From Microbacterium oleivorans (lineage in GTDB: Bacteria; Actinomycetota; Actinomycetes; Actinomycetales; Microbacteriaceae), in NCBI RefSeq assembly GCF_001691565.1, contig NZ_MAYO01000002.1:126272-190271 (forward strand): a DNA stretch of 64,000 nucleotides. Reading direction: 5' to 3'. Both the position numbers and the translations under genes were made by a program. The notes under the pieces were generated by a model, which made no database searches, was not told the DNA's origin, and saw only the letters and a program-made list of their open reading frames with translations. Shown piece by piece: positions 36,980 to 44,518 of this stretch. Positions within the stretch are counted from its first letter, which is position 1; the number at the start of each line of letters is the position of its first letter.

Positions 36980-38262
36980 GCGCTCCTGCTCCCGCACTCG
37001 AGTCCGACGGCACCATCCAGCTGGCCGTCGTCAAGGAACGGCACATCAAGGTGCCCCTCGTGTTCGGCGTCGTCGTCGTCCTCATGGCGCTGCTGTTCCT
37101 GCTGGTGCCTCGCGGCGTCACCACGACGTTCCGACTCGGTGACGCGACGTCGTCCATCGCCGTGCCCGACCTCGCCGTCCCCACGGGGGCGACGAGTTGG
37201 GTGATGGTCGTCCTCCTGGTGGTGCTCGCGGCCCTCGCCGGCTGGAACGCGTGGAACTACCGCCGGACGCCGCTCTGGCTGACCACCGCCTTCTCGGTGA
37301 TCGCCGTCGTGGCGTTCATCGTGTGGGCCGCGGCCGGCGGGATCTTCCCCGTCACGAGCCTCCTGTTCGGTGCCGTCTCGCTGTCGGTCCCGCTCGTGTT
37401 CGGCGCCCTGGGCGGCGTCATCGGCGAACGCGTCGGTGTCGTCAACGTCGCCATCGAGGGGCAGCTGCTCCTCGGCGCCTTCTCGGCGGCCCTCCTGTCG
37501 AGCATCACCGGCAACCCCTTCGTCGGTCTGTTCGGGGCGATGATCGGTGGCGTCCTGGTGTCGTTCGTCCTCGCGGCGTTCGCCATCAAGTACCTCGTCG
37601 ATCAGGTGATCGTCGGCGTCGTCCTCAATGTCCTCGTCACCGGACTCACCGGATTCCTGTACGGGGCGCTGCTCGTTCCCAACGAGGACACCCTGAACCA
37701 GCCCGAGCGGTTCGGCCGCATCGAGATCCCGCTCCTGAGCGAGATCCCGATCATCGGCCCGGTCCTGTTCAACCAGACCTTCATCGTGTACCTCATGTAC
37801 ATCACGGTCGCCGTGGTCTCGTGGGGCCTGTACCGCACGCGCTGGGGCCTCCGCCTCCGCGCCGTGGGGGAGCACCCGCAGGCGGCCGACACGGTGGGCA
37901 TCAAGGTCAACATGACGCGGTTCTGGAACGTCTCGCTCGCGGGCGCGATCGCCGGAATCGGCGGTGCGTACTTCACGCTCGTCTCCGTGCCCCAGTTCGG
38001 CAAGGAGATGACCGCCGGCCTCGGCTTCATCGCCCTCGCCGCCGTCATCTTCGGGCGGTGGGATCCGATCCGCGCGACGCTCGCCGCGCTCTTGTTCGGG
38101 TTCGCGACGAACCTGCAGAATCAGCTCACCGTGCTGGACACCCCCATCCCCAGCGAATTCATGCTGATGCTGCCGTACGTCGTGACGATCCTCGCGGTCG
38201 CCGGGTTCGCCGGCCAGATCCGCGGACCCGCGGCAGCGGGCAAGCCCTACATCAAGGGCTGA
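36976..38262 (+). CDS. Nucleoside ABC importer permease 2
   Basis: 428-residue permease (NupC/YufQ type) with about ten predicted helices; GERVGVVNVAIEGQLLLGAF and LRAVGEHPQAADTVGIKVNMTRFW are the family motifs and mirror those of permease 1. The ATG at 36976 overlaps the previous stop (ATGA); the frame is open further upstream but only within the preceding gene. Confidence 0.9.
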   Translation: MSAPAPALESDGTIQLAVVKERHIKVPLVFGVVVVLMALLFLLVPRGVTTTFRLGDATSSIAVPDLAVPTGATSWVMVVLLVVLAALAGWNAWNYRRTPLWLTTAFSVIAVVAFIVWAAAGGIFPVTSLLFGAVSLSVPLVFGALGGVIGERVGVVNVAIEGQLLLGAFSAALLSSITGNPFVGLFGAMIGGVLVSFVLAAFAIKYLVDQVIVGVVLNVLVTGLTGFLYGALLVPNEDTLNQPERFGRIEIPLLSEIPIIGPVLFNQTFIVYLMYITVAVVSWGLYRTRWGLRLRAVGEHPQAADTVGIKVNMTRFWNVSLAGAIAGIGGAYFTLVSVPQFGKEMTAGLGFIALAAVIFGRWDPIRATLAALLFGFATNLQNQLTVLDTPIPSEFMLMLPYVVTILAVAGFAGQIRGPAAAGKPYIKG

Positions 38263-38266
38263 CACG

Positions 38267-38289
38267 GGATGCCGCGACCCGCGGCATCC
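38267..38289 (+). terminator. Hairpin between permease 2 and cdd
   Basis: Perfect 10-bp stem GGATGCCGCG-ACC-CGCGGCATCC, 4 bp past the permease stop and 23 bp before cdd. Without a T-tract it may attenuate rather than stop transcription into the salvage genes. Confidence 0.5.
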
Positions 38290-38312
38290 GCTCATCTACA
38301 GAGGAAGAAGTC

Positions 38313-38711
38313 GTGACCGACATCGATTGGGACGAGCTGCGTTCGGCAGCCGTCGAGGCCATGGAGAAGGCGTACGCGCCGTACTCCCGTTACCGAGTGG
38401 GCGCCGCGGCGCTCGTGAGCGACGGGCGGATCGTGACCGGCTGCAACGTCGAGAACGCGTCCTACGGCGTCGGCCTGTGCGCCGAGTGCGGCCTGGTCGG
38501 GAACCTCCACATGACCGGCGGCGGCGAGCTCGTCGCGTTCGTGTGCGTCAACAACGACGGCGAGACGATCATGCCGTGCGGGCGCTGCCGGCAGCTGCTC
38601 AACGAGTTCGCGATCCCCGGGATGCTGCTCGAGACGGTCTCGGGTATCCGCACGATCGACGAGGTCCTGCCCGACGCCTTCGGTCCCCGCGACCTGGAGG
38701 CCGCCCGATGA
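38313..38711 (+). CDS. cdd: Cytidine deaminase
   Basis: Zinc enzyme that deaminates cytidine and deoxycytidine. The 132-residue protein has the zinc/catalytic motifs CAECG (Glu as proton shuttle) and PCGRCRQ plus the substrate motif CNVENASYG. GTG start with GAGGAAG upstream. Overlaps the phosphorylase gene (ATGA), joining nucleoside uptake to catabolism. Confidence 0.95.
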   Translation: MTDIDWDELRSAAVEAMEKAYAPYSRYRVGAAALVSDGRIVTGCNVENASYGVGLCAECGLVGNLHMTGGGELVAFVCVNNDGETIMPCGRCRQLLNEFAIPGMLLETVSGIRTIDEVLPDAFGPRDLEAAR

Positions 38712-40000
38712 GCGCGGTCGAGGCGTTCGACGCCGTCGACGTCATCCGCACCAAGCGCGACGGCGGAGCGGTCCCCGAGGAGGCCTTGCGCTGGATGATC
38801 GACGCGTACACGCGGGAGTACGTCGCCGACTCGCAGATGGCCGCGTTCGCGATGGCGGTCCTGCTCAACGGCATGAGCCGCGACGAGATCCGCGTCATGA
38901 CCGACGCGATGATCGCGTCGGGGGAGCGGATGAGCTTCGCAGGCCTCGGCAAGCCGACCGTCGACAAGCACTCCACCGGCGGTGTGGGCGACAAGATCAC
39001 CCTCCCGCTCGCCCCGCTCGTCGCGGCGTTCGGCGTCGCCGTGCCCCAGCTGTCGGGCCGCGGCCTCGGCCACACCGGCGGGACGCTCGACAAGCTCGAG
39101 GCCATCCCCGGCTGGCGCGCAGCCCTCAGCAACGACGAGATGATCGCGCAGATGCGCGACGTCGGCGCCGTCATCTGCGCGGCCGGCTCGGGTCTCGCGC
39201 CGGCGGACAAGCGCCTCTACGCGCTCCGCGACGTCACCGGCACGGTCGAGGCGATCCCGCTCATCGCCTCGAGCATCATGTCGAAGAAGATCGCCGAGGG
39301 CACCGACTCGCTCGTCCTCGACGTGAAGTTCGGCTCCGGCGCGTTCATGCAGGACGTCGACAAGGCACGCGAGCTCGCGCGCACGATGGTCGCGCTCGGC
39401 ACCGACTCGGGCGTCGCCACGACCGCACTGCTCACCGACATGAACACGCCCCTCGGCCTCGCCATCGGCAACGCCAACGAGGTCCGCGAGTCCGTCGAGG
39501 TGCTCGCCGGCGGCGGCCCCGCCGACGTCGTCGAGCTGACGGTCGCGCTCGCGCGCGAGATGCTCGCCCTCGCAGGTCAGCCCGACGCCGACGTGGAGGC
39601 CGCGCTGAAGGACGGCCGCGCCATGGACTCGTGGCGACGGATGATCCGGGCGCAGGACGGCGATCCGGATGCCGCACTCCCGACCGCCCGTGAGACTCAC
39701 ACCGTCACCGCGACCGAGTCCGGCGTGGTCACGCGGCTCGAAGCCCTCCCGTTCGGGATCGCCGCCTGGCGTCTCGGCGCCGGACGCGCCCGCGCACAGG
39801 ACCCCGTCATCCACGCCGCCGGCATCGACCTGCACGTGAAGCCGGGCGACACCGTGACCGCCGGACAACCGCTGTTCACCCTCCTCGCCGAGGATGACAA
39901 GAGGTTCGCGCGTGCCGCCGAGGCGCTCGACGGTGCCTGGGAGATCGGTGCGGAAGCCCCGGCATCCACCCCGCTCGTCCTCGAGCGCATCACCGCCTGA
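38708..40000 (+). CDS. deoA: Thymidine/pyrimidine-nucleoside phosphorylase
   Basis: Cleaves thymidine or uridine with phosphate to the base and (deoxy)ribose 1-phosphate. The 430-residue protein carries the signature SGRGLGHTGGTLDKLEAIPG (about residues 113-132) and KHSTGGVGDKITLPLAP. The name deoA is used for the family; sequence alone does not separate thymidine from broad pyrimidine phosphorylases. Followed after 23 bp by add. Confidence 0.93.
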   Translation: MSAVEAFDAVDVIRTKRDGGAVPEEALRWMIDAYTREYVADSQMAAFAMAVLLNGMSRDEIRVMTDAMIASGERMSFAGLGKPTVDKHSTGGVGDKITLPLAPLVAAFGVAVPQLSGRGLGHTGGTLDKLEAIPGWRAALSNDEMIAQMRDVGAVICAAGSGLAPADKRLYALRDVTGTVEAIPLIASSIMSKKIAEGTDSLVLDVKFGSGAFMQDVDKARELARTMVALGTDSGVATTALLTDMNTPLGLAIGNANEVRESVEVLAGGGPADVVELTVALAREMLALAGQPDADVEAALKDGRAMDSWRRMIRAQDGDPDAALPTARETHTVTATESGVVTRLEALPFGIAAWRLGAGRARAQDPVIHAAGIDLHVKPGDTVTAGQPLFTLLAEDDKRFARAAEALDGAWEIGAEAPASTPLVLERITA

Positions 40001-40023
40001 ACCCCTCACGACAGGACTGCACA

Positions 40024-41139
40024 ATGGCCATCGATCAGCACGGTGACGCGAAGCTCGAGGGCGTCTCTATCCGCTCGCTCCCCAAGGTGTCGCTGCACGA
40101 CCACCTCGATGGTGCGCTGCGCCCGCAGACGATCATCGAGCTCGCCGAGGAGGCGGGCGTCGAGGTCCCCGAGGCTGCGGCCGACGACCTCGCCGACTGG
40201 TTCGAGGACCAGTCGGACTCCGGCTCGCTCGTCGAATACCTGAAGACGTTCGACCTGACCGTCGCGGTCATGCAGACCCGGGACGGACTGCGTCGGGTCG
40301 CGAAGGAGTTCGTCGAGGATCTCGCCGCCGACGGCGTGATCTACGGCGAGGTGCGGTGGGCCCCCGAGCAGCACCTGCAGGGCGGCCTGAGCCTCGATGA
40401 GGTCGTGGAAGCCGTGCAGGAGGGCATCGAGGAGGGCGAGGACTCGATCGAGGGATCGGGCCGCGACATCCGCGTCGGTCAGCTCATCACTGCGATGCGA
40501 CACACCGACCGGTCTCTCGAGATCGCCGAGCTCGCCGTCCGCCACCGCGGACGGGGGGCTGTCGGGTTCGACATCGCCGGCCCCGAGGCGGGGTTCCCGC
40601 CGTCGAACCTGCGCCCCGCGTTCGACTACCTGGCATCCGTCTTCTTCCCCGCCACGGTCCACGCCGGTGAGGCGGCCGGTCTCGATTCCATCCGCTCCGC
40701 GCTGATCGATGGGCGCGCGCTGCGCCTCGGGCACGGTGTCCGCATCGCCGAGGACCTCGACGTCGTCGAGCAGAAGGGCGAGGAGGTGCAGGTCCGCTTC
40801 GGCGACCTGGCCCGCTGGGTGCGCGACCGGGAGATCCCGCTGGAGCTCTCGCCGTCGTCGAACCTGCAGACCGGCGCGATCGCCGCGTGGGGCACGCAGC
40901 TCGAGGACCACCCCTTCGACCTGCTGTACCAGCTCGGCTTCGCCGTCACCGTGAACGTCGACAACCGCACCATGAGCCGCACCTCGCTGACCCGCGAGCT
41001 GAAGCTCCTCGCCGACGCATTCGAGTACACGCTCGACGACCTCGAGGCGTTCCAGCTGAACGCTGCGGCGGCCGCCTTCCTGACGATCGAGGAGCGCGAG
41101 GAGCTCATCGAGCTGATCGGCGAGGGCTTCTCGGCCTGA
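40024..41139 (+). CDS. add: Adenosine deaminase
   Basis: Zinc hydrolase converting adenosine to inosine. The 371-residue protein has the metal motif LHDHLDG near residue 23, the HAGEAAG motif near residue 218, LGHGVRI and the SPSSNLQTG segment. Last gene of the nucleoside operon; inosine would go on to the purine nucleoside phosphorylase encoded at 53.2-54.0 kb. Its stop is 10 bp before palindromic element D. Confidence 0.95.
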   Translation: MAIDQHGDAKLEGVSIRSLPKVSLHDHLDGALRPQTIIELAEEAGVEVPEAAADDLADWFEDQSDSGSLVEYLKTFDLTVAVMQTRDGLRRVAKEFVEDLAADGVIYGEVRWAPEQHLQGGLSLDEVVEAVQEGIEEGEDSIEGSGRDIRVGQLITAMRHTDRSLEIAELAVRHRGRGAVGFDIAGPEAGFPPSNLRPAFDYLASVFFPATVHAGEAAGLDSIRSALIDGRALRLGHGVRIAEDLDVVEQKGEEVQVRFGDLARWVRDREIPLELSPSSNLQTGAIAAWGTQLEDHPFDLLYQLGFAVTVNVDNRTMSRTSLTRELKLLADAFEYTLDDLEAFQLNAAAAAFLTIEEREELIELIGEGFSA

Positions 41140-41148
41140 CGGGGGTTT

Positions 41149-41205
41149 CGAGGTCCCGATCGGGCCGGGTATGGCGCTCTCATACCCAGCCCGATCGGGA
41201 CCTCG
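41149..41205. repeat. 57-bp palindromic element D
   Basis: Perfect 17-bp arms CGAGGTCCCGATCGGGC (41149-41165) and complement (41189-41205), extended inward past one mismatch by GGGTATG/CATACCC, leaving a 7-nt loop: 25 positions of stem in all. It aligns base for base, without gaps, with element E, which lies at the other side of the nuclease gene. Confidence 0.93.
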
Positions 41206-41296
41206 CCCTTTCTCCCCAGCCCCAGCGTCGCGAGGGCTGTCCCCGAGGGGTGGGGAGGCGTGACTCCGAGCGGATGCCGTCGGTCACGCTTCCCGG

Positions 41297-42013
41297 ATGC
41301 GGCCGTGGCAGTTCTTCAGCCACAGCACGGCCCTCGCCCTCTACGGGGTCCCCATGCCATCCGATCGCCGGTCGCGTCTGCTCCACGTCGCCGCGCGTCG
41401 GCCTGATCGTGAGCCGCGCGTCGCGGGCGTCGTCGGTCATCGCCTCGGTCAGCGCACACCGGACATCCGCGTCGTCGACGGGCTGCGCGTCGAGCATTCG
41501 GTGAAGGCGTGGCGTCATGTCGCATCGTGGTGGGGTCGTACCGAGCTCGTCGTCGCCGGGGACTTCCTCGTCGGACGACAGGGGGTGGTCACCCTCGACG
41601 AGCTGACACGCGAGGTGGTGACGGGATCAGGGCGCGGACAAGCAGCGCTCGAGTCGGCGTTGGCTGATGTCCGTGTCGGAGCCGAGTCACCGACCGAGAC
41701 CCGGCTGCGGCTCGTCCTGTGTGCCGCAGGGCTGCCTGAGCCGCTCCTGAACCCCGTCATCACGGCGCCGGACGGGCGGTTCGTCGCCCGCCTCGACCTC
41801 GCCTACGCACCCTGGCGGGTCGCAGTGGAGTACGACGGGCGGCAGCATGCGGAGGATCGTGCGCAGTTCGAGCGCGATGCCGACCGGTGGGACGACATCC
41901 GCCAACAGGGGTGGGTGCTCGTTCGCATCCTGCGCCACCATCTGCACGGCGACGGGCGGATCGCGGTGCGCATGGTCGCGGGAGCGCTCCGGGCGGCGGG
42001 ATGGACGCCGTAA
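41297..42013 (+). CDS. DUF559/Vsr-like endonuclease, short N-terminus
   Basis: 238-residue member of the same broad family as the product of 23414-24280. It starts within the FFSHSTALALYGVPMP segment, so the HTH-like N-terminal part is missing; an in-frame TGA at 41261-41263, 12 codons upstream, blocks extension although the intervening codons look protein-like. The nuclease domain is complete: Asp167, Glu178-x-Asp180-Gly-x-x-His183 (VEYDGRQH), then RDADRWDDIRQQGWVLVRIL. No ribosome-binding site; CACGCT lies 6 nt before the ATG as a weak -10. Flanked by palindromes D and E. Confidence 0.8.
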   Translation: MRPWQFFSHSTALALYGVPMPSDRRSRLLHVAARRPDREPRVAGVVGHRLGQRTPDIRVVDGLRVEHSVKAWRHVASWWGRTELVVAGDFLVGRQGVVTLDELTREVVTGSGRGQAALESALADVRVGAESPTETRLRLVLCAAGLPEPLLNPVITAPDGRFVARLDLAYAPWRVAVEYDGRQHAEDRAQFERDADRWDDIRQQGWVLVRILRHHLHGDGRIAVRMVAGALRAAGWTP

Positions 42014-42018
42014 CCCGC

Positions 42019-42075
42019 CGAGGTCCCACTCTGGCCGGATAACGCGGGTGCGTACCCGGCCGGAGTGGGACTTCG
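42019..42075. repeat. 57-bp palindromic element E
   Basis: Arms at 42019-42038 and 42056-42075 pair over 20 positions with two G-T pairs. It starts 5 bp after the nuclease stop and 9 bp before the convergent hydrolase stop. Same length and same ends (CGAGGTCCC...GGGACxTCG) as element D, with different but still complementary bases inside the stem. Confidence 0.92.
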
Positions 42076-42083
42076 ACCGCGAG

Positions 42084-42842
42084 TCAGAGACGGGCGAGCA
42101 ATTCCGCGACGGATGCCGTGATCTCCGCCGTCATGGCGGGGTCGTCGATCGTGGGGGTGCCGTCGCCGGCCTGCGGGCCGTAGTCGCCGAAGGAGGCGTG
42201 CGAAGCGCCGGGGATCTCGACGAATTCCGCGTCGGCGGGCAGCATGCCGCGGGCATCCTGGATCTTCTCCGGCGTTGAGAGGCCGTCCTCGGAGCCCGAG
42301 ATACTGAGCGTCGGCAGGCCGGAATCCGACAGATCGTTCGCGCAGTACGAGGCGAACAGCACCAGGCCGTCGGCATCCGGTGCGAGCTGGCACGCGCGCA
42401 CCCCGCCGAGGGAGTGTCCGCCGACGAGCCAGGTGTCGACGCGGGGCGCGGCATCGGTGAACGTCGACAACGGCCGGGGGTCGAAGAAGGCGAGGTTCAG
42501 CCAGGGGCGGGTGATGACGACCGTCATCCCGTCCTCGGCGACGAGTCCCGACAGCTTCGCCTCGTACGCCTCGGCGTCGACCTTTGCGCCGGGGATGAAG
42601 ACCAGCCCGACGGTGCTCTCCCCGGAGGCCGGCGACATCACCACGTTGCCGCCGGTGTCGGACACGGCGACCCGGTCGTCCTCGCGCACCGAGGCGAGCG
42701 GTCCGGCCTCGGCGCCCATGACGCCGACCTGGCTCCAGATCACGATGCCGAGGACGCCGGCGACGAGCAGCCCCGCTACGGACAGCAGCACGATCGAGAC
42801 GATGCGCCGTGCCCGCGAGCGGGGCCGCTTCGAGGCGCTCAC
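42084..42842 (-). CDS. Membrane-anchored alpha/beta hydrolase
   Basis: 252-residue hydrolase: a basic N-terminus, one transmembrane helix (about 15-38), then an alpha/beta-hydrolase domain with nucleophile elbow GGHSLGG near residue 143, an acid in SGSEDGLSTPE and the late His in GASHASFGDYG. The GTG start overlaps the mtlD stop (GTGA), making it the last gene of the mannitol operon. Why an extracytoplasmic hydrolase should be coupled to mannitol use is unclear. Substrate unknown. Confidence 0.8.
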   Translation of the reverse strand: MSASKRPRSRARRIVSIVLLSVAGLLVAGVLGIVIWSQVGVMGAEAGPLASVREDDRVAVSDTGGNVVMSPASGESTVGLVFIPGAKVDAEAYEAKLSGLVAEDGMTVVITRPWLNLAFFDPRPLSTFTDAAPRVDTWLVGGHSLGGVRACQLAPDADGLVLFASYCANDLSDSGLPTLSISGSEDGLSTPEKIQDARGMLPADAEFVEIPGASHASFGDYGPQAGDGTPTIDDPAMTAEITASVAELLARL

Positions 42843-44002
42843 GCGCTGTAGACGCCGAGTTCGGTCTGCCGCTGGGCGACTTCCTCCTGTACGCGAGCGA
42901 ACAGGGGGTGGCTCGGCTCGAGACCGGTGACGGATGCCGTGAAGGCCGCGGCATCCTCGGTCCGGATGCGCTCCTGCAACTCGACGGCCTGCGGGTCGGC
43001 GGCGTCCTCGAAGCGCAGTGCGGCCGCGATCGCGGCGATGAGTCCGTCGACGCCGAGACCGCGCTCGGCGGCAGCAGAGGCGGGGCCGACGAAGCGCTCG
43101 TGGCGCGACAGCTTGCGCAGCGGCTGGCGGCCGACGCGCTGCACGGTGTCGGGCAGGGCTTCGTTCGAGAACCGCTCGAGGATCGTCGCTCGGTACTCGG
43201 CGAGCTCGGCCGGGTCGAGCCCGTGCGCGGCCGCGAGGAAGGCGGAGGTCTCCTCCAGCGCCTGCTCGACCTTGCTCCGGATGCCGGGGTCCGTCAGAGC
43301 ATCGGAGATCCGAGTGATCCCCGCGGCAGCGCCGAAGTAGGCGGTGGCGGCGTGGCCGGTGTTGACCGTGAAGAGCTTCCGCTCGATGTAGGGAGCGAGG
43401 TCGTCGACGAAGTGAGCGCCGGGGATGTTCGGCAGGTCGTCGCCGAACGGTCCGCGCTCGATGGCCCACTCGAAGAACGGCTCGACCGTCACGTCGACGC
43501 CGGCGCCCTCGGGCTGGCCGGGGACGATGCGGTCGACGGCGGTGTTGGCGAACACGGCGCGCGTGGAGAGGTCGCCCCAGGCATCACCGGCGAGCTTCTC
43601 GATCTCGCCGCGCAGGGTGTCGGTGGCGCCGATCGCGTTCTCGCACGCCATGACCTGCAGCGGCTTCGCGTCGGCGGCGCGCCGGGCGAGGCCCTCGAGG
43701 ATGTGCGGTGCGACGAACGGCAGGATGTTGGGCCCGACGGCGGTCGTCACGACGTCGGCCGAAGCGACCTCGTCGGCGACCGCATCCGGATCGGCCTGGC
43801 TGTTCAGCGCGCGGAAACCGGTGACGGTCTTGTCTCCTCCGCCCGGTCCGACCTCGTGGACGGTGTATTCGGATGCCGCGTTGATGGTCTCGACGAGGGT
43901 CGGGGCGACGTCGGAGAAGACGAGGTCGTACCCGCCTTCGTGCAGGAGCAGGCCGACGAAGCCGCGCCCGATGTTGCCGGCGCCGAAGTGGACGGCTTTC
44001 AT
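42839..44002 (-). CDS. mtlD: Mannitol-1-phosphate 5-dehydrogenase
   Basis: NAD-dependent oxidation of mannitol 1-phosphate to fructose 6-phosphate. The 387-residue polyol-type long-chain dehydrogenase begins MKAVHFGAGNIGRGFVGLLL and has the catalytic-domain segment KLFTVNTGHAATAYFG. Overlaps mtlF upstream by 4 bp and the hydrolase gene downstream, all in the PTS operon. Confidence 0.95.
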   Translation of the reverse strand: MKAVHFGAGNIGRGFVGLLLHEGGYDLVFSDVAPTLVETINAASEYTVHEVGPGGGDKTVTGFRALNSQADPDAVADEVASADVVTTAVGPNILPFVAPHILEGLARRAADAKPLQVMACENAIGATDTLRGEIEKLAGDAWGDLSTRAVFANTAVDRIVPGQPEGAGVDVTVEPFFEWAIERGPFGDDLPNIPGAHFVDDLAPYIERKLFTVNTGHAATAYFGAAAGITRISDALTDPGIRSKVEQALEETSAFLAAAHGLDPAELAEYRATILERFSNEALPDTVQRVGRQPLRKLSRHERFVGPASAAAERGLGVDGLIAAIAAALRFEDAADPQAVELQERIRTEDAAAFTASVTGLEPSHPLFARVQEEVAQRQTELGVYSA

Positions 44003-44439
44003 GCGTTGTTCACCGTCGCGAGCAGCTCGTAGAGCTCCTCGGGCGTCTGCGCGGCCTTGAGCTTCGCGACCTCGTCGTCCTCGGAGAACAGGAGCGCGAT
44101 CTGCGAGAGGATCTCGAGGTGCTCGTCGCCCTTGCCGGCGATGCCGACGACGAACGAGACGTGCTCGCCGCCCCAGTCCACTCCGCCGTCGTAGCGGACG
44201 AAGGAGAGTGCGGAGTCGAGGATGGCCTCTTTCGTCTCGTTGGTTCCGTGGGGGATCGCGAGCTCGTTGCCCATATAGGTCGAGACGGCGACCTCGCGCT
44301 GCTGCATCGCATCGAAGTAGGCGCTCGTCACGGCGCCGGCGGCCTCGAGGATGTCGGCGGCCTCCTTCATGGCCTGTTCCTGGCTGACGGAGCCGGAGTG
44401 GATGCGGATCTGGCCGAGGGTGAGGACTTCGCGAGCCAT
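43999..44439 (-). CDS. mtlF: Mannitol PTS enzyme IIA
   Basis: 146-residue phosphocarrier that takes phosphate from HPr and passes it to the IIB domain of MtlA. The phosphorylated residue is His64 in AIPHGTNETK. Has GGAG upstream. Lies 79 bp after mtlA, beyond a canonical terminator hairpin, so its level may differ from that of mtlA. Confidence 0.93.
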   Translation of the reverse strand: MAREVLTLGQIRIHSGSVSQEQAMKEAADILEAAGAVTSAYFDAMQQREVAVSTYMGNELAIPHGTNETKEAILDSALSFVRYDGGVDWGGEHVSFVVGIAGKGDEHLEILSQIALLFSEDDEVAKLKAAQTPEELYELLATVNNA

Positions 44440-44463
44440 GACGTTCTCCTTCTGAGGGGGTGG

Positions 44464-44510
44464 AAAAAAGGATGCTGCGGGGTCGGGACCATTGTTCCCG
44501 ACCCCGCAGC
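44464..44510 (-). terminator. Rho-independent terminator between mtlA and mtlF
   Basis: Perfect 15-bp stem (arms GCTGCGGGGTCGGGA at 44474-44488 and complement at 44496-44510), 7-nt loop, followed on the reverse strand by TTTTTT (44464-44469). It is the only textbook terminator with a U-tract seen in the window and it lies inside an operon. Confidence 0.88.
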
Positions 44511-44518
44511 GGTGTGCA

